Source: Abiotrophia defectiva ATCC 49176 (GTDB lineage: Bacteria; Bacillota; Bacilli; Lactobacillales; Aerococcaceae). Taken from it: a stretch of 64,000 bases of DNA. A program made the position numbers and the translations under genes. Within the stretch, counting starts at the first letter, position 1; the number at the start of each line of letters is the position of its first letter. Below the pieces are notes generated by a model that worked only from the letters and a program-made list of their open reading frames with translations, was not told the origin of the DNA and did not search any database. This document shows positions 10,128 to 18,300 of this stretch, piece by piece. Location: the NCBI RefSeq assembly GCF_037041345.1, contig NZ_CP146287.1:62001-126000 (forward strand). Reading direction: 5' to 3'.

Positions 10128-10979
10128 TTATCCTAACTTAGATAAAAGTTGATAAATAGTATGGGCTACCCCGTCTTCTGCATTGCTAGGGGCCTCATAG
10201 CTTGCTAAGTCTTTAATGGCTTGACTAGCGTTAGCCATGGCATAACTATTAGGGAACATGGCTAGCATAGAGCGGTCGTTGGCCGAATCGCCAATGGTTA
10301 GGACTTGATGCTTAGTGAACCCATGGTGCTGGCAGTAGGCTTCAATTGCTAAGCCCTTTTGGGCCTTGAGACTGGTAATTTCTAAATTATCTGGGCCAGA
10401 AGAAGTCAGGTCAATGGCAAAGTCCTTGAGGAAATGGTGGGCAGACTCTAAGACTTCAGGGCGCCGGTCAATCAGCATAAGCTTAAGTGGTGGATCCAAG
10501 TCAGGGCGATAATCCTCAAGGGGTTGAAGCTCCTTGAAGTGGAGTTCAATCTGGGCCAGACTATCATCGCTAGCAGCTTCCTTGGCGCGATTTAGGAAAG
10601 CTTCCATGCGTCGCCGATAGAGGGACAGGTCATTGACATAATAACCGTTCAGAGACTTGAGCGACACCAAAGTCTGAGTTTCAGGCACAGCAAATCGTTC
10701 GATAAGGGTCTGGGTATCGGCCAAATCAAGGGCGAAGACATCCTCCAAATTTCCTTTAACGTCATAAGTTGCAGCGCCATTGACGGCAATGATGCGAGCG
10801 GTCAGTTGATGCTGATCTAGGAGCCACTTAGCAGACCGATAATCTCGTCCGGTAGCAATCAGAAACTCAATATCCGATTGAGCTTGAAGGTCTCGAATGG
10901 CTTGGGCGGTAGTGTCGCTAATGACATGGTTTGGGTTCAGTAAGGTCCCATCCATATCGGATGCAAAGAGTTTAATCAT
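10128..10979 (-). CDS. HAD-superfamily phosphatase, Cof type
   Basis: A 283-residue sugar- or nucleotide-phosphate phosphatase of the HAD-IIB (Cof/YidA) group. The N-terminal motif FASDMDGTLL carries the catalytic aspartates D8 and D10. ATGR near residue 45 and the C-terminal TIGDSANDRSML provide the remaining acidic and serine/threonine motifs, with a type IIB cap between. The start at 10979 is chosen because GGAGGT lies 5 bases upstream and the motif position fits; a frame running to 11240 would overlap manA. It is divergent from manA, which may hint at a shared sugar-phosphate theme. The substrate is unknown. Confidence 0.88.
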   Translation of the reverse strand: MIKLFASDMDGTLLNPNHVISDTTAQAIRDLQAQSDIEFLIATGRDYRSAKWLLDQHQLTARIIAVNGAATYDVKGNLEDVFALDLADTQTLIERFAVPETQTLVSLKSLNGYYVNDLSLYRRRMEAFLNRAKEAASDDSLAQIELHFKELQPLEDYRPDLDPPLKLMLIDRRPEVLESAHHFLKDFAIDLTSSGPDNLEITSLKAQKGLAIEAYCQHHGFTKHQVLTIGDSANDRSMLAMFPNSYAMANASQAIKDLASYEAPSNAEDGVAHTIYQLLSKLG

Positions 10980-11009
10980 CGGCAACCTCCATAATTCGTC
11001 ATAATTCTC

Positions 11010-11038
11010 GTATAAATAGTGTACCACGAAATCGTCAA
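11010..11038 (-). promoter_or_regulatory. Promoter of the HAD phosphatase gene
   Basis: On the minus strand, TTGACG (11033-11038) and TTATAC (11010-11015) are spaced 17 bp apart, just upstream of the GGAGGT ribosome binding site. On the plus strand, a TATGAT at 11046-11051 may be the manA -10 box. Confidence 0.5.
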
Positions 11039-11088
11039 AAAATGGTATGATAGAAGCGAGAAAATTTAGCTTAGAAAGGATGATCGAG

Positions 11089-12039
11089 ATGACACAACCG
11101 ATTTTCTTAAAGCCTGTGTTACAAGATAAGATATGGGGTGGCCGTAAACTTGAACTAGAATTTGGCCTCAAAGGTCCTAGCGACACGGTAGGGGAAGCTT
11201 GGTGTATTAGTGCCCACCCTAATGGGGTGTCGACCGTCATTAGTCCTGCCGAATATGCAGGACTGGGCCTAGATCAGCTCTATCGAGAGCATCCAGAATT
11301 ATTTGGGAATCCTAGTCAAACTGTCTTTCCTCTCTTAATTAAAATCCTAGATGCAGCAGCCGAGCTTTCTGTGCAGGTCCATCCTGATGATGCCTATGGA
11401 CTTGAACATGAAGGGGAGCTTGGGAAGACGGAATGTTGGTATGTCATTTCTGCGGAGCCAGGAGCTAAGATTGTTTATGGGCATAAGGCTCAATCGCGAC
11501 AAGAATTCGAAGAATTAGTAGCGGCAGGGCGTTGGTCAGACCTCTTAGTGGAGGTGCCAGTTAAGGCGGGCGACTTCTTTGATGTGCCGGCAGGGACCAT
11601 TCATGCGATTGGTGCAGGGGTGGTCATTCTGGAAACACAACAGAGCTCTGATACCACTTATCGTGTCTACGACTATGATCGTCGTGATACCCAAGGCAAT
11701 CCCCGTGATTTGCATCTTAAGCAGGCGGCGGATGTCACTTTCTATCCAGATCCAGAGCGTCACTTGCAAGTCAAGACTCAGCAAGTTGGTGACAGCCAAG
11801 TTATCCAGTACCTAGAAAATGAATTTTTCACTGTGAGCAAGTGGGAAGTCGTGGATAGCCTTACTTTAAGCCTGGATAATGCCTATACCTTGGCAACCGT
11901 CATTGCAGGGCAAGGCCGACTATGGTTGGACGGTGTCGCTTATGACTTAGATTTGGCAAGTTCCTTTATTTTGCCGCACGGTGTTACAGAAATTTGTTTG
12001 GAAGGGAAGCTGACCTTAATTAGTTCCCATCCAGCTTAA
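11089..12039 (+). CDS. manA: Mannose-6-phosphate isomerase, class I
   Basis: A 316-residue zinc enzyme that interconverts mannose-6-phosphate and fructose-6-phosphate. The cupin core shows the zinc ligands in QVHPDD and GKTECWY, plus VPAGTIHAIG. Its length matches the short Gram-positive ManA type. The ATG at 11089 is chosen because AAAGGA lies upstream and the protein begins with the family-like MTQPIFLKPVLQDKIWGG; a frame from 11047 overlaps the probable -10 box. It is followed after 23 bases by a methyltransferase gene, probably on the same transcript. Confidence 0.93.
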   Translation: MTQPIFLKPVLQDKIWGGRKLELEFGLKGPSDTVGEAWCISAHPNGVSTVISPAEYAGLGLDQLYREHPELFGNPSQTVFPLLIKILDAAAELSVQVHPDDAYGLEHEGELGKTECWYVISAEPGAKIVYGHKAQSRQEFEELVAAGRWSDLLVEVPVKAGDFFDVPAGTIHAIGAGVVILETQQSSDTTYRVYDYDRRDTQGNPRDLHLKQAADVTFYPDPERHLQVKTQQVGDSQVIQYLENEFFTVSKWEVVDSLTLSLDNAYTLATVIAGQGRLWLDGVAYDLDLASSFILPHGVTEICLEGKLTLISSHPA

Positions 12040-12062
12040 ATAGAGGAGTGTGTCAGCAGATA

Positions 12063-12674
12063 ATGAGTGAACAATACTTTAAATCTAGTCCCACCAGTCA
12101 GCATTCTTTATACCAGATTCAAGATGGTGTGGCAGGCCTAACTTTGAGCTTTCAGACCGATAATGGCGTCTTTTCTAAACAGCGCATGGACTATGGTTCC
12201 AAGGTGTTAGTGGAAGCTTTCGCAGATTCAGTTCCTGCAGGAACTTATCAAATAGTAGAACTGGGGAGTGGCTACGGTCCGGTCACAATTGCTTTAGCGA
12301 AATTATATCCTCAAGCTCAAGTGACAGGTGTCGAGATTAATGAACGTGCCTACCAGTTGGCGCAGGCCAATAGCCAGCTCAATCGAGTAGAGAATACAGC
12401 CTACCAACTGGCTGACGCAGGCCAATGGCAAGCTAGTCAAGCACCGGATTTTGTGGTGACCAACCCACCTATTCGGGCCGGTAAGCAGGTCATCCAACAA
12501 TTCGTACGCTCAGCTCAGGCTAATTTAAGACCTGGCGGTGAATTATGGCTCGTAATTCAGAAAAAACAAGGCGCTCCTTCTATGGAAACTTTTATGGAAG
12601 AAGTCTTTGGGAATGTTGAGTTAGTGACCCGAGATAAGGGTTATTGGATTTTGAAAAGCCAAAAGACAAAATAG
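12063..12674 (+). CDS. RsmC-like class I methyltransferase (YbxB type)
   Basis: A 203-residue SAM-dependent methyltransferase. The SAM loop is VELGSGYGPVTI, and the catalytic NPPIRAGK block is typical of guanine-N2 rRNA methyltransferases (RsmC/YbxB). The family N-terminal region is visible as DNGVFSKQRMDYGSKVL. The ATG at 12063 is favoured by this resemblance, although GAGGAG is about 14 bases away; a GTG at 12048 overlaps that site. YbxB lies next to rpoB in Bacillus, whereas here it follows manA. Modification of 16S rRNA is likely but the exact base is inferred. Confidence 0.85.
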   Translation: MSEQYFKSSPTSQHSLYQIQDGVAGLTLSFQTDNGVFSKQRMDYGSKVLVEAFADSVPAGTYQIVELGSGYGPVTIALAKLYPQAQVTGVEINERAYQLAQANSQLNRVENTAYQLADAGQWQASQAPDFVVTNPPIRAGKQVIQQFVRSAQANLRPGGELWLVIQKKQGAPSMETFMEEVFGNVELVTRDKGYWILKSQKTK

Positions 12675-12686
12675 TAAATTTTACAG

Positions 12687-12722
12687 AAGCCATTTTGATT
12701 GATTCATCAAAATGGCTTTTTT
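12687..12722 (+). terminator. Strong intrinsic terminator
   Basis: A 13-bp perfect stem, AAGCCATTTTGAT with ATCAAAATGGCTT, encloses a 6-base loop and is followed by a T-run. It ends the manA-methyltransferase transcript. Confidence 0.93.
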
Positions 12723-12930
12723 GTGATTTGTATATATGAATAAAAATCGAGCATCAAAACCACTATTATTACAAGATGATGACATAGGTATAGTGTTAAT
12801 TCTTAATGGAGCATGACACTATAGTTAGAGCCTTAAAGATTAGTCGAACGCTCTTTATAACTAGTCTTTTACTTTCTGATTTGAGAATAATAGGGAAAAA
12901 CAAATTTTAGTATATCTTTCTGCTAAATAG
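12723..12930. other. AT-rich gap before the first YSIRK gene
   Basis: No coding sequence is evident in this stretch. It contains an inverted pair TATAGTGT (12789-12796) and ACACTATA (12816-12823) with a 19-base spacer, which could be a regulator site. Nothing else is recognisable. Confidence 0.4.
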
Positions 12931-12945
12931 TGTGGTAAAATACAC
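12931..12945 (+). promoter_or_regulatory. Shared promoter element, copy 1 (extended -10)
   Basis: TGTGGTAAAATACAC contains an extended -10 (TGG-TAAAAT) and lies 41 bases before the YSIRK gene start. The identical 15-mer lies before the M26 protease gene (15270-15284). Confidence 0.6.
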
Positions 12946-12985
12946 AAATGACCGACAAATTATAATCAAAGAGAGGGAATACACA

Positions 12986-14992
12986 ATGAAAAAACTTAAG
13001 GATTCCAGCAGCCTTAAACAAATTCAACGCTTTTCCATCCGGAAATTTTCGGCTGGTATTGCATCTGTTGTAGTGGGGAGTTTCTTTGCATCAGCATTGA
13101 TTAGTCCCGCTGTGAATGCACAGGCCACTACACCAGCATCTAACACTCATTCAGTGGCAAAACAAGTCACGACACAATATCAATACCTTGCGATTGAAGA
13201 GTTAACTTGGGCGCAACGTCAAGCAATCAAATCAGGCACTCCTAGTCAAATTGCCCAAGCGGATCAAGTTTATTATTTTGTCTATCAAGCAAAACAAGGT
13301 GCTCGTCAATTACCAGTTACTGGTGAAGGATCCACCTTGTTGGGGCTTGCAGCAGGCGCGACCTTGATTGTATTTGCAGTTGGCTTGGTTCGTGATAAGA
13401 AGAAAGCACTGACCAGCTTAATGCTTGTGACCTTAGCAGGACAGGTAGCATTGGTGCCGGATTCACAAGCAGCTCAAGCGCGATTGCTAGAACAATTCAA
13501 TCAAAGTTTCCAAACGCCAGTGGGACAAGCCTTGCCAAATCCTCAAGTTCAGATAGAAGGATATGAATATGTAGGGTATTTTGCCGCTCAGGAGCTGGCG
13601 CAAGTAGCACCTAATGCTTCTGTAGATGGTGCGATTAGTGAATCAACTGAATCTAAGGCTTCTTCAGCGGAATCAAGCGCAAGTCAATCCTCTGAATCGA
13701 AAGCCTCTTCAGAGGAATCAAGCGCAAGTCAATCATCTGAATCAAAAGCTTCTTCAGCGGAATCAAGCGCAAGCGAAACATCTGAATCAAAAGCTTCTTC
13801 AGCGGAATCAAGCGCAAGTGAAACATCTGAATCAAAAGTGTCTTCAGCGGAATCAAGTGCAAGTGAAACTTCTGAATCAAAGGCATCTGCTGAAGAATCC
13901 AATTCAAGTGTAACACCAGCACCAGAGCCACCTAAAACGCTAGATTTCAAAGACTTAGACGCTGCTTTACAGGCAGCGAATAAGCAAGTGGCTAATCTAG
14001 AGGCTGTTAAACTTAGCGATAAGACTCCAAAGTCAGTGAAAGCTTTTGAGGAAGAATTAGCAAATGCTAAGAAGGATTTAGACACACTGATTAGCAGAGC
14101 GCAAGAGCTCAAAGATAATCCTAAAAATACTGAGCAAGTAGCGATTAACGATTTAACTAAGCAAGTTCAGAACTTAGCTGATAAGACATCTAAATTATCC
14201 GATAACCTAATTGCTCAAGCAGACAAGACGCCATTACAAACGGTGATGACGGCTTTAGCAGAATTGGTTAAAGAAGCTAAAAACGTAGGGTTAATTGATG
14301 AAGTGATTAAGTCCCAAGCGACTTTGCAAAATGCGCGTTCAGTGGTTAAAGATCAAGATGCTACTGAGAAAGATGTAGCGGCAATGGTGAAAGCAGTTGA
14401 AGCCCTAATAGAAGATTTAACGTATAAGCTAAAGGCTCAGCAACCAGCCCCAACTCCATCAAAAACGCTAGATTATAAAGCTTTAGATGCCTCATTGCAG
14501 GCTGCTCAGGCTCAGCTTGCTAACATAGAAGCAACACCTAAGAATGATAAGACCCCTAGCTCTGTTGCAACTTTTGAGAGTGAACTTGCTAAAGCTAAGG
14601 AAAGTTTGACAGCACTCACTAATCAAGCTCAAGTCCTCAAGGGGAAAGCTGGTGCGGCAGAGCAAGCAGATATTGATGCGCTCACCCAACAAGTTCAGGA
14701 ATTAGTCAACAATTCTGAGAATCTAGCCAGTCTTTTAGTAGCTCAAGTGGATAAATCGGCTTTGCAAGCAGCGATGTCGTCCTTAATCGCAAAACTTAAT
14801 AAAGCGAGAAATTTGGGCTTAATGGATGAAGTGATTAAGACTCAAGCAACTTTACAGAATGCACGATCAGTGATGCAGGACTCAGAAGCAACCGAGAAAG
14901 ATGTTGAAGCAATGACTCAGGCAGTTGAAACTCGATCTCAAGGCTTACAGTATATTTTGGATAACTTAGAGTCTAAAGAAGCGCAACCGTAA
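12986..14992 (+). CDS. YSIRK surface protein with N-terminal LPVTG, no protease domain
   Basis: A 668-residue exported wall protein. The signal region has the YSIRK-type motif RFSIRKFSAGIASVVVGS and a likely cleavage after ~residue 47. An LPVTG sortase motif at 109-113 is followed by a membrane segment, DKKK and a second hydrophobic segment. There is no C-terminal anchor. Six Ser/Glu-rich 15-residue repeats (about 221-310) form a stalk. Two copies of a ~176-residue helical module (from about 317 and 493) end the protein. Its first ~215 residues closely resemble the M26 protease encoded next, but the catalytic domain is missing. The ATG at 12986 is chosen from the signal-peptide match; the GTG at 12932 lies in the promoter element. 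Function is unknown; surface display or adhesion is inference. Confidence 0.85.
   Translation: MKKLKDSSSLKQIQRFSIRKFSAGIASVVVGSFFASALISPAVNAQATTPASNTHSVAKQVTTQYQYLAIEELTWAQRQAIKSGTPSQIAQADQVYYFVYQAKQGARQLPVTGEGSTLLGLAAGATLIVFAVGLVRDKKKALTSLMLVTLAGQVALVPDSQAAQARLLEQFNQSFQTPVGQALPNPQVQIEGYEYVGYFAAQELAQVAPNASVDGAISESTESKASSAESSASQSSESKASSEESSASQSSESKASSAESSASETSESKASSAESSASETSESKVSSAESSASETSESKASAEESNSSVTPAPEPPKTLDFKDLDAALQAANKQVANLEAVKLSDKTPKSVKAFEEELANAKKDLDTLISRAQELKDNPKNTEQVAINDLTKQVQNLADKTSKLSDNLIAQADKTPLQTVMTALAELVKEAKNVGLIDEVIKSQATLQNARSVVKDQDATEKDVAAMVKAVEALIEDLTYKLKAQQPAPTPSKTLDYKALDASLQAAQAQLANIEATPKNDKTPSSVATFESELAKAKESLTALTNQAQVLKGKAGAAEQADIDALTQQVQELVNNSENLASLLVAQVDKSALQAAMSSLIAKLNKARNLGLMDEVIKTQATLQNARSVMQDSEATEKDVEAMTQAVETRSQGLQYILDNLESKEAQP
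13646..13915 (+). repeat. Six tandem 45-bp Ser/Glu repeats
   Basis: Six in-frame 15-codon units of the type SESKASSAESSASET are arranged head to tail. The DNA units are near identical, so the copy number may vary by slippage. The last unit is degenerate. Confidence 0.85.
13934..14989 (+). repeat. Tandem duplication of a ~176-residue module
   Basis: Two units of about 528 bp start at 13934 and 14462 and share KTLD-(F/Y)-K-LDA at the start and QATLQNARSV near the end. A related single unit occurs in the M26 protease gene at about 16540-17090. This indicates domain duplication and sharing between the paralogues. Confidence 0.75.
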
Positions 14993-15030
14993 TCTCGATA
15001 GATAAGCTAATTGTTTGAGATAGTAGCATA

Positions 15031-15070
15031 AAAAAGAGTGTTGATAGTTCTGGCTATCAACACTCTTTTT
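15031..15070 (+). terminator. Strong terminator between the YSIRK genes
   Basis: A 17-bp perfect inverted repeat (15031-15047 with 15054-15070) ends in a T-run, so the two paralogues have separate transcripts. From 15071 to 15269 I see no gene and no clear signal. Confidence 0.9.
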
Positions 15071-15269
15071 GCGTAAGCAGGTTGTTTGATGAAAGTATGA
15101 ATCGAGATATTAAGGAATTATAAAATGATGAAACCTCGATGTTATTAGTTGGTTATGCCATGTGGGGCTTTAATTAGACTGTTCAGTTATTCTTGGAAAC
15201 GATGGAATAAATTGATTTATCAATAAAATATGAGAAAATCTAGTTTAACCATATATTTATTAATTTTTT

Positions 15270-15284
15270 TGTGGTAAAATACAC
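15270..15284 (+). promoter_or_regulatory. Shared promoter element, copy 2 (extended -10)
   Basis: TGTGGTAAAATACAC is identical to copy 1 at 12931-12945. It lies 37 bases before the M26 protease start. Confidence 0.6.
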
Positions 15285-15321
15285 TAGCGAATAATAATTT
15301 ACTAAGAAAGGGAAAAGCTCA

Positions 15322-18300
15322 ATGAAGAAATCTAAGAGCTCTAGTAGCCTTAATACAGTCCAACGTTTTTCCGTCCGGAAATTTTCTGTTGGGATTGCTT
15401 CCGTTGTAATAGGAAGTTTTTTTGTGTCAGCGGTAGCGGCACCTGTCGTTCAGGCACAGACTGCCACGACAGTTACAAGTTCTCAACAGGTAACCAAACA
15501 AGTGTCCACTCAGTATCGGTATGTATCCATTGAAGAATTATCTTTGGAACAACGCCAAGCCATTAAAGCAGGAACCCCTAGCCAAATTGCTGAGGCAGAT
15601 CAAGTCTACTATTTTGTTTATCAGGCAAATACAGGGAAAAATCATTTGCCAGTCACAGGCGAATCATCAACCCTATTAGGTCTAGCAGCAGGTGCGGCGC
15701 TGCTTGTGTTTGCCGTTGGCTTAGTTCGTGATAAGAAGAAGGCTTTGACTAGTCTGATGGTTATAACCATGACGGGACAGGTTTTGCTGGCCCCAAGTTT
15801 ACAGGCGGTTGAGACGCGTCTACTAGAACAGTTTAATCAAAGCTTTCAAACACCTGTGGGGCAAGCATTACCTGATCCAAAGTTAAGTATTGAAGGTTAT
15901 GACTATGTAGGGTATTTTCCTGCCAGTGAGCTAGAGCAAGTGGGACCTAATGTTTCTAGTAATAGTGCAATTAGTGCAACGAGCAACCTCGAGTCAGTAG
16001 CTTCTTCAGAATCCTCCAGTGGAACATCCACGCGAGTAAGTAGTGAAAGTCCTCTGGTGTCAGTGCAATTTGAGACACCAAGTGCCGATAGTACGCCGAC
16101 ACTGCAACCAGAGGAATCGAGCGCCAACGTGACACCGGTGTCAGCGACCAAACCTGAAAAGCAAAACACTAGCACGGTTCCAGCGGAGAAACCGAGCACC
16201 AACGCGACACCAGCGCCAACGCCACCAGCAGAGAAACCGAGCACCAACGCGACACTAGCGCCGACGCCACCAGCAGAGGAACCGAGCGCCAATGTGACAC
16301 CAGTACCAACGCCACCAGCGTTGGAACCGAGCACTAGCGTGACACCAGCGCCAACGCCACCAGCGTTGGAACCGAGCACCAGTGTGACACCAGTACCAAC
16401 GCCACCAGCGTTGGAACCGAGCACCAGTGTGACACCAGTGCCAACGCCACCAGCGTTGGAACCGAGCACCAGTGTGACACCAGTACCAACGCCACCAGCA
16501 GAGGAACCTAGTGTCAACCCGGCTCCAACATCTAATCCTCCGAAGCCTTTTGAGTATAGAGTCTTAAATTTGACTTTGGAGTTGGCAGAAGCTCAAGTGG
16601 ATGACCTAGAAGTGGCTGTCACGGAAGGAAAAACCCCTAGTTCAATTGCCTCTTTCAAGGAGGAATTCTATAAACTGAAATCCCGTCTTACAACGCTTGT
16701 CAATAAGGTAAAAGAAATAAAGGCTGCACCTGAAGCTGCAGATCAGTCAACAATTGATAGCTTGGCTCAAGAAGCGCAAGAGTTAGTTAATCGTACTAAG
16801 AACTTGTCTGACGTTTTAGTAAGTCAGGCAGACAAATCGCCATTAAAAACTGCTATGGCAGCATTGGCAGAGCAAGTAAAAACAGCCAAAGCTCTTGACT
16901 TAAGCGATAAGACGCCAAGTAGCCAACAGGCCTTGGCTGATGAAATTCGCAAAATACAAGCAACACTCCAGAATGCTCAGTCAGTAGTGAAGGATTCTGA
17001 AGCAACAGATGTTGATGTAGACGCGATGACTCGGTCAGTAGAGAACCAAGCCAAATCCTTGGAAGCTGCCGTCAAGGCTCTCCAATCTAAGGCAGATACA
17101 CAGGCGCTAGCAGCAGCTGTGACTTTACTAGATGCGCCTGTTGATACAGACCAGAAGACACCGAAAAGTATTGCGGATTACCAACATGCGCTAGATTTAT
17201 TGAGAGACAGTCTAGAAGCTGCTCGTGCTCAAGCGCAAGCTATCTTAGCGGACCCAGATGTTAAGCAGGAACAAGTGGATAAGGCCTTGGTAGCAGTAAA
17301 TGAAGTGCAGGCTAAACTTGATCAAGCTAAAGCTTTGCTACGGCAACAAGCAGATAAGTCCGCCTTAGAGAAAGCAAAAAATAATCTGGAACAAGCGATT
17401 CAAAAACCAGTTGTGACAGATCAGAAACGACCAAAGACCGTTCAAACTTACCAAGCAACAAAAGACCTTGCCTTGCAATTGAGCCAAGAAGCCGCTCAAC
17501 TATTAAAAGATCTTAACGCTACTCCAGAAGAGGTTTTGGCAAGTACGGAAAAAGTCAACAAGTCTTTCCAACAGCTAGAATTAGCAGAAGCGGGCATTTT
17601 GGATCTTGTGGACAAAGCGGATTTACAACGAGCTCTGGCACAGTTGAATCTACCAGTTGACACGACAGGTAAAACAACACGCAGTGTGAATAATTTCAGC
17701 CAGGCACTTGCTGGGCATCAAGCTACTATTGATGAAGCAAAAGCTAATGCTCAAGCTTTGATAGCTAATCAAGATGCCACACCAGAAGAAGTAGCCTCCG
17801 CAATCGAGGCTGTGGAAGCCGCTCAAGCGCTGAAAGACCAAGCGCAAGCTCTCTTAATGGACCGCGCGAATAAAGAGACACTTGGCCAACAGGTTGAGGC
17901 AGCACAAGAAGTTGTCGCCAATCGTTATACGCCAGCTAGCTTCCAGAAAGTTGCTGACCAGCTCAAAGCTACTCAGTCCGTTTTAGAAGATGACGATAGC
18001 AGCCAAGAAGCGGTTGACCAAGCGACTCAAGCCCTTCGAGAGGCCTTAGCGCAATTGGAGCAGGTAGAACCTAAATATACAGCTGTTAACGTTGAAGCAC
18101 CTGCATCTGATTTATTTCGGGTCGTCACCGTGCGTTATCAGCTAGAAGACCCTAACCAACTTTACCGGGGAGGCAAGGTACAAGTCTTCCAGGGGGATCG
18201 TCTAGTTAAGACAGTCCCAATCCAAAATTTGACCGCAAATATTGATGGGTTGGATTATCATGTGTCTTATCGTCTCCATACTGTGATGGATTATGAGAAC

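Noticed and set aside
10980-11240. Extended N-terminus for the HAD phosphatase
   Set aside because: It would overlap manA, and the GGAGGT site just before 10979 marks the true start.
13646-13915. CRISPR-like regular repeats
   Set aside because: The units are contiguous 45-bp coding repeats without spacers.
13653-14112. Antisense and alternative-frame open frames over the Ser-rich repeats
   Set aside because: They arise from repeat composition; the sense frame has a full signal peptide and sortase motif.
15903-16517. 204-codon open frame antisense to the Pro-rich repeats
   Set aside because: It is a by-product of the 45-bp repeats, with a monotonous Gly/Val/Ala sequence, no ribosome binding site and no recognisable protein features.
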